A stretch of DNA of 64,000 bases from UBA2334 sp964396895 (GTDB lineage Bacteria; Pseudomonadota; Gammaproteobacteria; Burkholderiales; Burkholderiaceae_C), in assembly GCA_964396895.1 (NCBI GenBank), contig CAYNGJ010000002.1, positions 62,001 through 126,000 on the forward strand. Reading direction: 5' to 3'. The notes under the pieces are model-generated. The model searched no databases. It saw only the letters and a list, made by a program, of their open reading frames with translations, and had not been told where the DNA came from. The position numbers and the translations under genes are program-made. This document shows, one piece after another, positions 53,159 through 60,181 of the stretch (position 1 is its first letter; the number at the start of each line of letters is the position of its first letter).

Positions 53159-54445
53159 TCAGGCCAGCGTGTCGGCCCAGATGTTGCGCGCCCAGGCGTG
53201 GGCATAGCGACCTTCCAGCTCGCTGGCCGCCACCGACACGCCGCCGGAGCCGGCCACGGTCAGCATGGTTTTCTTCTCGACATCGTAGCGGTGGACGCTG
53301 GCCACGTGCACCACGTCTTCGTCGGTGACGAAGCTGTAGCAGGTGTTGGCGTAAATGGGCAGGGAAGGGGGCGCCTTGCCTTGCAGCAGTGACACCACGG
53401 CCGCGGCACAGGTTTTGCCGTGCTGGTTGGCCATGTGACCGGACTTGGGCATGCCAGGGGCGATTTGGATGGCGTCACCCAGCACGTGCACGTTTTTCAC
53501 CGCGATGGATTCGAAGGTGAGAAAGTCCACCTCGCACCAGCGCTTGTTGGCGGTGGCCAAGCCGGTTTTGAGGGCGATGTCACCCGCACGCATGTTGGGC
53601 ACCACGTTGGCCACGGTGGCCTTGAAGTCGTCGTTGAACTCGAACTTCAGCGTGTTGGTCGCCACGTCCACGTCCACCACGTTGTGCTTGGGGCGGTAGT
53701 CGATCATGCCGTCGTAGTGGTCTTTCCAGGCCTTCATGAACAGGCCCTTCTTGGACTGGATGTCATCGTTGGCATCAAAGATGACGACCTTGCTCTTGGG
53801 CTTGTGCTTCTTGAAGTAGCTGGCCACCAGGCAGGCGCGCTCGTAGGGGCCGGGGGGGCAGCGGTAGGGGGCGCGGGGAATGGACAGCGCGTACACGCCG
53901 CCGTCGGGCATGGCCTCCAGTTGCTTGCGCAAGCCCACCGTTTGTGCGCCGGCCTTCCAGGCGTGGAACACTTTGTCTTTGGCCGCTGCACTGGCCATGC
54001 CGGGCAGGGTCTCGTACATGAAGTCGATGCCGGGCGACACGATCAGGCGGTCGAAAGGCAGTTCGCCGCCGCTGGCCAGCTTGACAACTTTCTTGTCGGG
54101 ATCGATGACCGACACCATGTCCTTGACCACCTTCACGCCATGGCGTTTCGTCAGGTTGTCATAGGGCGTGGTGATGTCGGCCATGGTCTTGTAGCCGCCC
54201 ACCACCAAGTTGGAAATGGGGCAGGACACAAAAGCGGCGCTGGGTTCAACCAGGGTCACGTCCACCGTGCCCTCGGAAAACAGGCGCAGGTACTTGGCGG
54301 CCGTGGCGCCACCGTAGCCCCCGCCGACCACCACCACCTTGCCGATGCTGGCACCACCACCGGTGGAGGCACAGCCGGTCATGAAGCCCGCAGCACCCAG
54401 TGCAGAACCCGCACCCAGCGTTTGTACAAATTGACGACGTTTCAT
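53159..54445 (-). CDS. soxF: Sulfide dehydrogenase flavoprotein (FccB/SoxF)
   Basis: The 428-residue FAD protein oxidises sulfide in the periplasm and passes electrons to a c-type cytochrome. Seen are the Rossmann motif KVVVVGGGYGGATAAKYL, the redox-cysteine regions VSCPISNLVVGG and RAPYRCPPGPYERACLV, the FAD motif VLGDAIQIAPGMPKSGHMAN and the C-terminal FCSD domain. The N-terminus has a twin-arginine start (MKRRQFVQTLG) and then MTGCAST, which looks like a lipobox, so it may be a Tat lipoprotein, unlike usual FccB. The cytochrome partner precedes it by 13 bp. The fccB name would be equally fitting. Confidence 0.93.
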   Translation of the reverse strand: MKRRQFVQTLGAGSALGAAGFMTGCASTGGGASIGKVVVVGGGYGGATAAKYLRLFSEGTVDVTLVEPSAAFVSCPISNLVVGGYKTMADITTPYDNLTKRHGVKVVKDMVSVIDPDKKVVKLASGGELPFDRLIVSPGIDFMYETLPGMASAAAKDKVFHAWKAGAQTVGLRKQLEAMPDGGVYALSIPRAPYRCPPGPYERACLVASYFKKHKPKSKVVIFDANDDIQSKKGLFMKAWKDHYDGMIDYRPKHNVVDVDVATNTLKFEFNDDFKATVANVVPNMRAGDIALKTGLATANKRWCEVDFLTFESIAVKNVHVLGDAIQIAPGMPKSGHMANQHGKTCAAAVVSLLQGKAPPSLPIYANTCYSFVTDEDVVHVASVHRYDVEKKTMLTVAGSGGVSVAASELEGRYAHAWARNIWADTLA

Positions 54446-54458
54446 GGTGTGTGTCTCC

Positions 54459-54767
54459 TCAAGGCTTTTTGGGTTGGGCGGCGAAGTACGCGGCGATCTC
54501 GTTGATTTGCTCGTCGCTGTAGCCCTTGGAGATCTGGTGCATCAGCGTGGCGGGCTTGCGGCCGCTTTTGAAGTCCAGCATCTTCTGAACCAGTTCAGCC
54601 TTGTCTTTGCCTGCCAGGGGTTCATTGCCGGGTTCGGCGTAACCATTGGTGCCGTGGCAGTTGGCACATGCAGCTGCCCACACCTTGACTTGTGCCACTT
54701 GGGCCTGGGCCAGGGTGGCGCCCAGTGCCAGCAGGCCGCCCATCAGTATCCGGTTGAGTGGTTTCAT
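54459..54767 (-). CDS. fccA: Monohaem cytochrome c partner of the sulfide dehydrogenase (FccA/SoxE-like)
   Basis: The 102-residue exported protein has a signal peptide (MKPLNRILMGGLLALGATLA, cleavage after AQA) and one haem motif, CANCHG, with a distal methionine candidate in PATLMHQI. It is 13 bp upstream of the flavoprotein gene, which suggests it is the electron-accepting subunit of a flavocytochrome c. Classical FccA and SoxE are often dihaem; this one binds a single haem. The ATG at 54767 fits the signal peptide; in-frame starts further up run through the operator region. Confidence 0.88.
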   Translation of the reverse strand: MKPLNRILMGGLLALGATLAQAQVAQVKVWAAACANCHGTNGYAEPGNEPLAGKDKAELVQKMLDFKSGRKPATLMHQISKGYSDEQINEIAAYFAAQPKKP

Positions 54768-54802
54768 TTTTTGTCTGACCTCCAAGGTGTGGTTGTGGGT
54801 TG

Positions 54803-54828
54803 GCAATATCAGTTGTTGCGGATATTGC
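54803..54828. promoter_or_regulatory. SoxR-type operator 1 (near fccA)
   Basis: GCAATATC and GATATTGC form perfect 8-bp arms around a 10-bp spacer. Read on the minus strand the core is ATATCCGCAACAACTGATAT, nearly identical to operator 2 at 55001. It lies 36 bp before the fccA start, suited to repression by an ArsR-family SoxR. Confidence 0.75.
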
Positions 54829-55000
54829 AATTGATGGTATCCGCTCAGTCTCGGGCATGAGACCGTAGAAACCCTGAATTCACGCCAGGGCAGGGGAAAT
54901 TTTTCCACAAATTGTGAGGGGTTTCTGACAAGGTCGTCAGTTTGGCGTTTTGTGGTGGCGTGTCAGCTGGCGTTGGGATCAAGGGTTTACACTAATCCGT

Positions 55001-55020
55001 ATATTCGCAACAAAGCATAT
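55001..55020. promoter_or_regulatory. SoxR-type operator 2 (near soxR)
   Basis: ATATTCGCAACAAAGCATAT shares 16 of 20 positions with operator 1 in reverse orientation and has ATAT ends as a dyad. It lies just upstream of the soxR coding region. Confidence 0.75.
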
Positions 55021-55064
55021 AGTTGTATCAAAGCACACGCACGGAGACGATTCCCTTGGACAAC

Positions 55065-55463
55065 ATGCACGAGGTTTTTGAGGCGGCAGCGCGCTATTTC
55101 AGCGTGTTGGCCGAGCCCGCTCGGCTCAAGATCCTCCATGCCGTGTGTGCCGAAGAAAAAAGCGTCAATTCCATCATCGCCGCCACCGGCATGGCGCAAG
55201 CCAACGCCTCGCGCCACCTGGGCTTGATGTACCAGGCAGGCCTGCTGTCGCGCCGGCGCGAGGGCACCCAGGTGTTTTACAAGGTCGCCGACCGCATGTT
55301 CATTGAATTGTGCAGGACCGTGTCGGTGCAAATTGCCACCCGCATGGGGCTGGGACATGCGGAGCAGGTGTTTGCGCCGGACGCGCCGCTGCCGCCTGCG
55401 GTGCCCGAGACCCGTCAGCAAGATCCATCCCCCTCCAACCAGAAGGAAAAAGCAAGTGTCTAA
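55065..55463 (+). CDS. soxR: ArsR-family repressor of sox genes
   Basis: The 132-residue winged-helix regulator shows the ArsR/SmtB pattern: FSVLAEPARLKILHAVCAEE, the recognition helix MAQANASRHLGLMYQAGLLS and the wing RRREGTQVFYKVAD. Two cysteines, Cys28 and Cys83 in this numbering, sit in the helix-2 and C-terminal helix regions where persulfide-sensing relatives (SqrR, BigR) carry their sensing pair. It probably represses sox and fcc genes until sulfane sulfur oxidises the pair. The start could be ATG 55065 or TTG 55056; the latter has GGAG at better spacing. The stop overlaps the soxC GTG start. Confidence 0.9.
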   Translation: MHEVFEAAARYFSVLAEPARLKILHAVCAEEKSVNSIIAATGMAQANASRHLGLMYQAGLLSRRREGTQVFYKVADRMFIELCRTVSVQIATRMGLGHAEQVFAPDAPLPPAVPETRQQDPSPSNQKEKASV

Positions 55464-56802
55464 AGACCTGAGTGAAGTCATCGGGCGCGTTCTTCCCGCG
55501 CCCGAAAACCATTTGAGCGCCGACAAGCTCGAAGTGGCGCGCAAAGCCCGCCGAAGTTTCATGGGCAAGGCCCTGGCCATGGGGGCAGGGGTGGCGGCAT
55601 CGGCCAAGGCTGGCGCGGCTGCGGCCACCGCAGGCGCTGGCGAAGATGTCATCCTGCAGATGCCAGAGCACACCGGCGGCTTGGGCTTGCCGGTGGCCAT
55701 GAACCCCTACGGCCAGCCCAGCAAATGGGAAGCCAACCTGCAGCGCCGCGAAAGCCCGGGGCTGACCCGCGTGCCACAGGCCTCGGTCAGCTTCACGCCT
55801 TTGCAGGGCCTGTTCGGCATCATCACCCCCAGCGGCCTGCACTTCGAGCGCCACCACCAGGGTTGGTGGGACATTGACCCCTCCAAGCACCGCCTAATGA
55901 TCAACGGCTTGGTCAAACGCCAGCGCGTGTTCACCATGGACGACCTGATGCGCCTGCCCAGCGTGTCGCGCATCCACTTCATCGAGTGCGGTGCCAACTC
56001 TGCCACCGAGTGGGGCAATGTGGCCGTGTCGTCGGTGCAGTACTCGCACGGCATGTTGAGCTGTTCCGAGTTCACGGGTGTGTTGCTGTCCACCCTGCTG
56101 GAAATGTGCGGCTACGACAAGAAGAATGGCAAGTATGTGCTGGCCGAAGGCGCTGACGGCTCGTCCATGACGCGCACGATCTCCATCGAAAACGCGATGG
56201 ACGACGTGATGGTGGCCTGGGCCATGAACGGCGAAATGCTGCGCCCCGAAAACGGCTACCCGTTGCGCCTGGTGGTGCCGGGTGTGCAGGGCGTGAGCTG
56301 GGTCAAGTACCTGCGCCGCATCGAGGTGGGGGACCAGAAGTACGCCGCCAAAGACGAAGCGGTGCACTACATCGACCACATGCCCGACGGCACCCACCGC
56401 CAGTACAGCGGCATTCAAGAGTGCAAGAGCGTCATCACCACCCCCTCTGGCAGCCAGACGCTGCTGGACAAGGGTTTTTACAACATCAGTGGCTTGGCGT
56501 GGTCGGGGCGCGGCCCCATCAAGCGGGTGGACGTGAGTGTGGACGGTGGTCGCAACTGGCGCACCGCCCGCCTGGAGGGACCCGTTCTGCCCAAGGCGCT
56601 GACGCGCTTCAACATCGACTGGGTGTGGGACGGCAAGCCCGCCATCCTGCAAAGCCGTGCCATCGACAGCACCGGCTACGTGCAACCCAAGATGAACCAG
56701 TTGCGTGCCGTGCGCGGTACGCGCTCCGTGTACCACCAGAACGCCATCCACTCCTGGAAAGTGGCGGAAAACGGTGAAGTCTCCAACGTGCAGGTGTTCT
56801 GA
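55456..56802 (+). CDS. soxC: Sulfane dehydrogenase molybdenum subunit
   Basis: SoxC is the molybdenum-cofactor subunit of Sox(CD)2, which oxidises sulfane sulfur bound to SoxYZ in the periplasm. The 448-residue product has a twin-arginine-like leader (ARKARRSFMGKALAMGAG) for export with its cofactor, the Moco-ligand cysteine in HFIECGANS (Cys178) and the C-terminal dimerisation domain (YNISGLAWSGRGPIKRVDVS). Translation begins at GTG 55456 with AAGGA ahead and overlaps soxR by 8 bp. The presence of soxCD predicts complete oxidation of thiosulfate to sulfate without sulfur globules. Confidence 0.96.
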   Translation: MSKDLSEVIGRVLPAPENHLSADKLEVARKARRSFMGKALAMGAGVAASAKAGAAAATAGAGEDVILQMPEHTGGLGLPVAMNPYGQPSKWEANLQRRESPGLTRVPQASVSFTPLQGLFGIITPSGLHFERHHQGWWDIDPSKHRLMINGLVKRQRVFTMDDLMRLPSVSRIHFIECGANSATEWGNVAVSSVQYSHGMLSCSEFTGVLLSTLLEMCGYDKKNGKYVLAEGADGSSMTRTISIENAMDDVMVAWAMNGEMLRPENGYPLRLVVPGVQGVSWVKYLRRIEVGDQKYAAKDEAVHYIDHMPDGTHRQYSGIQECKSVITTPSGSQTLLDKGFYNISGLAWSGRGPIKRVDVSVDGGRNWRTARLEGPVLPKALTRFNIDWVWDGKPAILQSRAIDSTGYVQPKMNQLRAVRGTRSVYHQNAIHSWKVAENGEVSNVQVF

Positions 56803-57566
56803 TGAAACTCACATTCAAACTTTCAATGGCTGCGCTCGCGCTGGCAGCCCTGGGCTCCGGCACTGCCTGGGCCGACAACAAGGTGGCCATGCGCAGCGTC
56901 GGTCGCGATGCCACCGCTGCTGAAGTCAAGGCCTGGGACATTGACGTTCGCCCCGACTTCAAGGGCCTGCCCAAAGGTGCGGGCAGCGTGTCCATGGGTG
57001 AGACGGTCTGGGAAGAAAAGTGCGCCTCTTGCCATGGCAGTTTTGGCGAATCCAACGAGGTGTTCACCCCCCTCATTGGTGGCACAACCAAGGCCGACAT
57101 CCAGCGCGGCCGCGTCAAGAACCTGGAAGAAGGCTCCAGCTTCCCCCAGAAAACCACCATCATGAAGGTGGCCACGGTGTCCACGCTGTGGGACTACATC
57201 AACCGCGCCATGCCCTGGAACGCCCCCAAGAGTCTGACCACCGACGAGGTGTACGGTGTGGTGGCCTACCTGCTCAGCTTGGCCGAAGTGGTGCCTGCCG
57301 ACCATGTGCTGTCGGACCAGAACATTGCCGAGGCCCAAAAGCGCATGCCCAACCGCAACGGCATGGTTTTTTACGAGCCCATGTGGAAAACCAATGGCAA
57401 GGGTGATGTGAAAAACGTGGCCTGCATGAAAAATTGCGCCACCGAAGCCAAAATCACGTCCTTTTTGCCCGACTACGCCAAGAATGCCCAAGGCAACACC
57501 GCCGAGCAGAACCGCGTCATCGGACCGGTTCGGGGGGTGGACACATCCAAACCCGCCGGCAAGTGA
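56802..57566 (+). CDS. soxD: Sulfane dehydrogenase cytochrome c subunit
   Basis: SoxD takes electrons from SoxC. The 254-residue exported protein has a signal peptide (LALAALGSGTAWA) and one haem motif, CASCH (residues 74-78). A second cysteine pair, CMKNC, follows near the C-terminus but lacks the histidine of a haem site, so this is the short, single-haem version rather than the dihaem SoxD of Paracoccus. It overlaps soxC by one base (TGATG). Confidence 0.93.
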   Translation: MKLTFKLSMAALALAALGSGTAWADNKVAMRSVGRDATAAEVKAWDIDVRPDFKGLPKGAGSVSMGETVWEEKCASCHGSFGESNEVFTPLIGGTTKADIQRGRVKNLEEGSSFPQKTTIMKVATVSTLWDYINRAMPWNAPKSLTTDEVYGVVAYLLSLAEVVPADHVLSDQNIAEAQKRMPNRNGMVFYEPMWKTNGKGDVKNVACMKNCATEAKITSFLPDYAKNAQGNTAEQNRVIGPVRGVDTSKPAGK

Positions 57567-57595
57567 CTTTTTTTGAGTCCGTTCTCGTTTTCCCT

Positions 57596-57645
57596 GTAGC
57601 GCTTGATATTTGTCAAAAATTACACTTTGCTTATGCAAGGATTGA
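57596..57645 (+). repeat. Degenerate dispersed repeat copy between soxD and soxY
   Basis: TGTAGCGCTTGATATTTGTC is followed by AAAAATTACACTTTGC. It resembles parts of the other copies but is weak, and could be chance AT-rich similarity. Confidence 0.35.
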
Positions 57646-57710
57646 TGGATGCAAGCCAAGTGCCGCGGGACATGTCCTTACTTTCTGACCGCTTTTTTCA
57701 AGGAGTTCTC

Positions 57711-58166
57711 ATGAACAACACCCGCCGTACCGTCATCAAGACGACCAGCGCACTGGGCACCCTGGTGGCCTTGGGCCTGATCACCCAACAACAGGCCATG
57801 GCCGCCGTCGAGCGCTCCGCGTTCGAGGTCAAGACCATTGCCGATGCCATGAAGGCCATTGGTGGCACCGCTGCCAACAGCGACCAGGTATCGGTCATTT
57901 CCCCCGACATCGCCGAAAACGGTGCCGTGGTGCCCGTGGGTGCTTCCAGCAACCTGCCCAACACCACCGAAATTTACCTGCTGGTCGAGAAAAACCCCAC
58001 GCCCCTGGCCGCCGGTTTCATCATCCCCGCCGGTACCGAGGCGTCTGTTCAAACCCGCCTGAAAATGGGCCAGTCCACCAACGTGGTGGCCGTGGTCAAG
58101 GCCGACGGCAAGCTCTTCTCTGCCACCAAAGAAACCAAAGTGACCCTGGGCGGCTGCGGCGGCTGA
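57711..58166 (+). CDS. soxY: Sulfur carrier protein SoxY
   Basis: SoxY holds sulfur intermediates covalently on a C-terminal cysteine during thiosulfate oxidation. The 151-residue product has a Tat-like leader (TRRTVIKTTSALGTLVALGL) and ends in the swinging-arm motif GGCGG (Cys149), which is the diagnostic feature. The ATG at 57711 has AAGGAG at ideal spacing. It is followed 67 bp later by soxZ; the two form the SoxYZ heterodimer. Confidence 0.98.
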   Translation: MNNTRRTVIKTTSALGTLVALGLITQQQAMAAVERSAFEVKTIADAMKAIGGTAANSDQVSVISPDIAENGAVVPVGASSNLPNTTEIYLLVEKNPTPLAAGFIIPAGTEASVQTRLKMGQSTNVVAVVKADGKLFSATKETKVTLGGCGG

Positions 58167-58233
58167 TGCCTCGCGTCACCACGTTGCATTTGTTTTCTTT
58201 TTGTCCACATTCAACTGATTCAGGAGTCCAGTC

Positions 58234-58545
58234 ATGGCAGATCCAATGCGCATTCGTGCAAACAACAAAGACGGCGTGACAGAAGTCCGCGTCCTCATGT
58301 CCCACCCCATGGAATCCGGTGCCCGCAAGGATGCATCGGGCGCCACGGTGCCCGCCCACTACATCAAAGACCTGGAAGCCACGCACGCCGGCAAGTCCGT
58401 GCTGCAGGCCATGTTCAGCGGTGCGGTGTCACAGAACCCTTTCCTGTCCTTCAAATTCAAGGGCGGCGCCAAGGGTGAAAAAGTGACCGTCAAGTGGGTG
58501 GACAACAAAGGCGACAGCCGAACCGACGAAGCCACCATCGCTTGA
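58234..58545 (+). CDS. soxZ: SoxYZ complex subunit SoxZ
   Basis: The 103-residue protein is the partner of SoxY. It shows the SoxZ pattern VTEVRVLMSHPMESGARKDA, then AHYIKDLEATHAGKSVLQAM and VTVKWVDNKGDSRTDEATI. It has no signal peptide and is exported as a complex with SoxY, which carries a Tat leader. CAGGAG precedes the start. A T-tailed hairpin follows, so YZ may be made in excess of AXB. Confidence 0.97.
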   Translation: MADPMRIRANNKDGVTEVRVLMSHPMESGARKDASGATVPAHYIKDLEATHAGKSVLQAMFSGAVSQNPFLSFKFKGGAKGEKVTVKWVDNKGDSRTDEATIA

Positions 58546-58562
58546 TGGGGGCTTGACGGGCC

Positions 58563-58590
58563 ACGGCCCTTCGCGAGAAGGGCCGTTTTT
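58563..58590 (+). terminator. Intra-operon terminator between soxZ and soxA
   Basis: ACGGCCCTT (58563-58571) pairs with AAGGGCCGT (58578-58586) and five Ts follow. It is likely a leaky terminator that favours SoxYZ over SoxAXB. Confidence 0.75.
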
Positions 58591-58618
58591 GTTTTCACCA
58601 CAACAAGGAGACTTTCCA

Positions 58619-59419
58619 ATGAAAAAGCGCATGCTCGTCCTGGGCGTCACGTTGGGCATGGCGGTAGTCGGGGCGCAAGCCCAGGATTCCGCTGCGGCTG
58701 GTATCGCCAAATTCCGCGAAATGCTGGCCGACGGCAACCCTGCCGAACTGTACGAAATGAAGGGCGAAGAGCTCTGGAAGCAAAAGCGCGGCCCCAAGAA
58801 GGTCTCCTTGGAGCAATGTGACCTGGGCCTGGGTCCTGGCGTCGTGAAAGGCGCTTTTGTTCAGTTGCCCAAGTATTTTGCCGACACCAAGCGTGTTCAG
58901 GACCTGGAAACCCGGCTGGTGACCTGCATGGAAACCCTGCAAGGTTTCAACGCCGCCGACATCGTGAAAACACCCTACGGCAAGGGCGAGATGAACACCA
59001 TCACCGCGCTGGCCACCTGGATCGGTGGCGAGTCCAAGGGCATGCGCTTCAAGGTCTCTAAGGACCATGCCCTAGAGCAGGACATGTATGAAGTGGGCAA
59101 ACGCCTGTTCTTCTACCGCGCTGGTCCGCACGATTTCTCGTGCGCCACCTGCCACGGCTCCGACGACAAGCGCATCCGCCTGCAAGACCTGCCCAACCTG
59201 ACCAAGAACCCCGGCGACGGCGTGGGCTTTGCCGCCTGGCCCGCCTACCGCATTTCCAATGCCCAGATGTGGCCCATGCAAAAGCGCCTGAACGACTGCT
59301 ACCGACAGCAGCGCTTCCCCGAGCCCAAGTGGGGCAGTGACGCCACCATTGCACTGAGTGTGTACATGGGCGTCAACGCCAATGGCGCCGAGTCCATCGT
59401 TCCCGCCCTGAAGCGCTGA
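58619..59419 (+). CDS. soxA: SoxAX haem-thiolate subunit SoxA
   Basis: SoxA with SoxX couples thiosulfate to the SoxY cysteine. The 266-residue product has a signal peptide (MLVLGVTLGMAVVGAQA) and one haem motif, CATCH (residues 175-179). A conserved ligand cysteine lies in RLNDCYRQQRFPEP. The N-terminal lobe has two non-haem cysteines (QCDLGLGPG and VTCM), as in single-haem SoxA proteins. The ATG at 58619 has AAGGAG before it. Confidence 0.95.
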   Translation: MKKRMLVLGVTLGMAVVGAQAQDSAAAGIAKFREMLADGNPAELYEMKGEELWKQKRGPKKVSLEQCDLGLGPGVVKGAFVQLPKYFADTKRVQDLETRLVTCMETLQGFNAADIVKTPYGKGEMNTITALATWIGGESKGMRFKVSKDHALEQDMYEVGKRLFFYRAGPHDFSCATCHGSDDKRIRLQDLPNLTKNPGDGVGFAAWPAYRISNAQMWPMQKRLNDCYRQQRFPEPKWGSDATIALSVYMGVNANGAESIVPALKR

Positions 59420-59430
59420 GGAGTCAAACC

Positions 59431-60078
59431 ATGAAAAAAACCATTGCAATGACCCTTCCCCTGGCGGCCCTGTTGCTCGCGGGCTGCACCACCGGTGGCA
59501 CTGGCGTGGACCACGACAAGCTGACGCAGGAAGTCAACAAGGCCTCGTTCATGGACCACGGCTTGGTCAAGGTGGAGCGCCTCAACCAAGACCAAGCCAT
59601 GGCGCTGTGCAGCGCGGCTGACGTGGCGGGCAAGCCCGTGGACGAGAAAACCGCCAAGGCCATCGAGGCGGCGGCCATGAAGACCATCCAATGGCCTGCA
59701 GACGGCCAGTTTCTGGGCGACTGGAAAGAGGGCGAGAAGTCGGCCCAAAGCGGTCGTGGTCTGACTTGGTCGGACAATGAAAAAACCGTCAACGGTGGCA
59801 ATTGCTACAACTGCCACCAGATCGACGCCAAGGAAATTTCCTACGGCACGCTGGGCCCCAGCCTGCACCAGTACGGCAAACTGCGTGGGGTGAGTGACCC
59901 GTCGGCAGCGGCCTCACAGGAAATTGTGCGTTACACCTGGGGCAAGCTCTGGAATTCGCACGCCTACAACGCCTGCTCCAACATGCCGCGTGTGGGGCAC
60001 AACGGCATCCTGAACGAAAAGCAGTTGAAGGACATCATGGCCCTGCTGCTGGACCCCAAGTCGCCAGTCAATCAGTGA
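59431..60078 (+). CDS. soxX: SoxAX cytochrome subunit SoxX, predicted lipoprotein
   Basis: The 215-residue protein has one haem motif, CYNCH (residues 125-129), with the SoxX features GNCYNCHQID-like region, GPSLHQYGKLRG and the distal methionine in ACSNMPRVGHNGIL. The N-terminus is a lipoprotein signal with lipobox LLAGC, followed by a long insertion before the haem domain. Standard SoxX has a cleavable Sec signal and is soluble, so this would anchor SoxAX to a membrane. It is 11 bp after soxA and is followed by a strong terminator. Confidence 0.94.
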   Translation: MKKTIAMTLPLAALLLAGCTTGGTGVDHDKLTQEVNKASFMDHGLVKVERLNQDQAMALCSAADVAGKPVDEKTAKAIEAAAMKTIQWPADGQFLGDWKEGEKSAQSGRGLTWSDNEKTVNGGNCYNCHQIDAKEISYGTLGPSLHQYGKLRGVSDPSAAASQEIVRYTWGKLWNSHAYNACSNMPRVGHNGILNEKQLKDIMALLLDPKSPVNQ

Positions 60079-60113
60079 CGACGGGCACCCGGGCCATGGC
60101 GCGCTGACAGAAG

Positions 60114-60144
60114 AGCGACCGGTGCACGCACCGGTCGCTTTTTT
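60114..60144 (+). terminator. Strong terminator between soxX and soxB
   Basis: GCGACCGGTGC (60115-60125) pairs perfectly with GCACCGGTCGC (60128-60138) and six Ts follow. soxB, which starts 38 bp later, may depend on read-through or on a promoter in the AT-rich TTAATTAAAG stretch. Confidence 0.85.
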
Positions 60145-60181
60145 CCGGTAAATATGCACACTTAATTAAAGAGGAATATTC

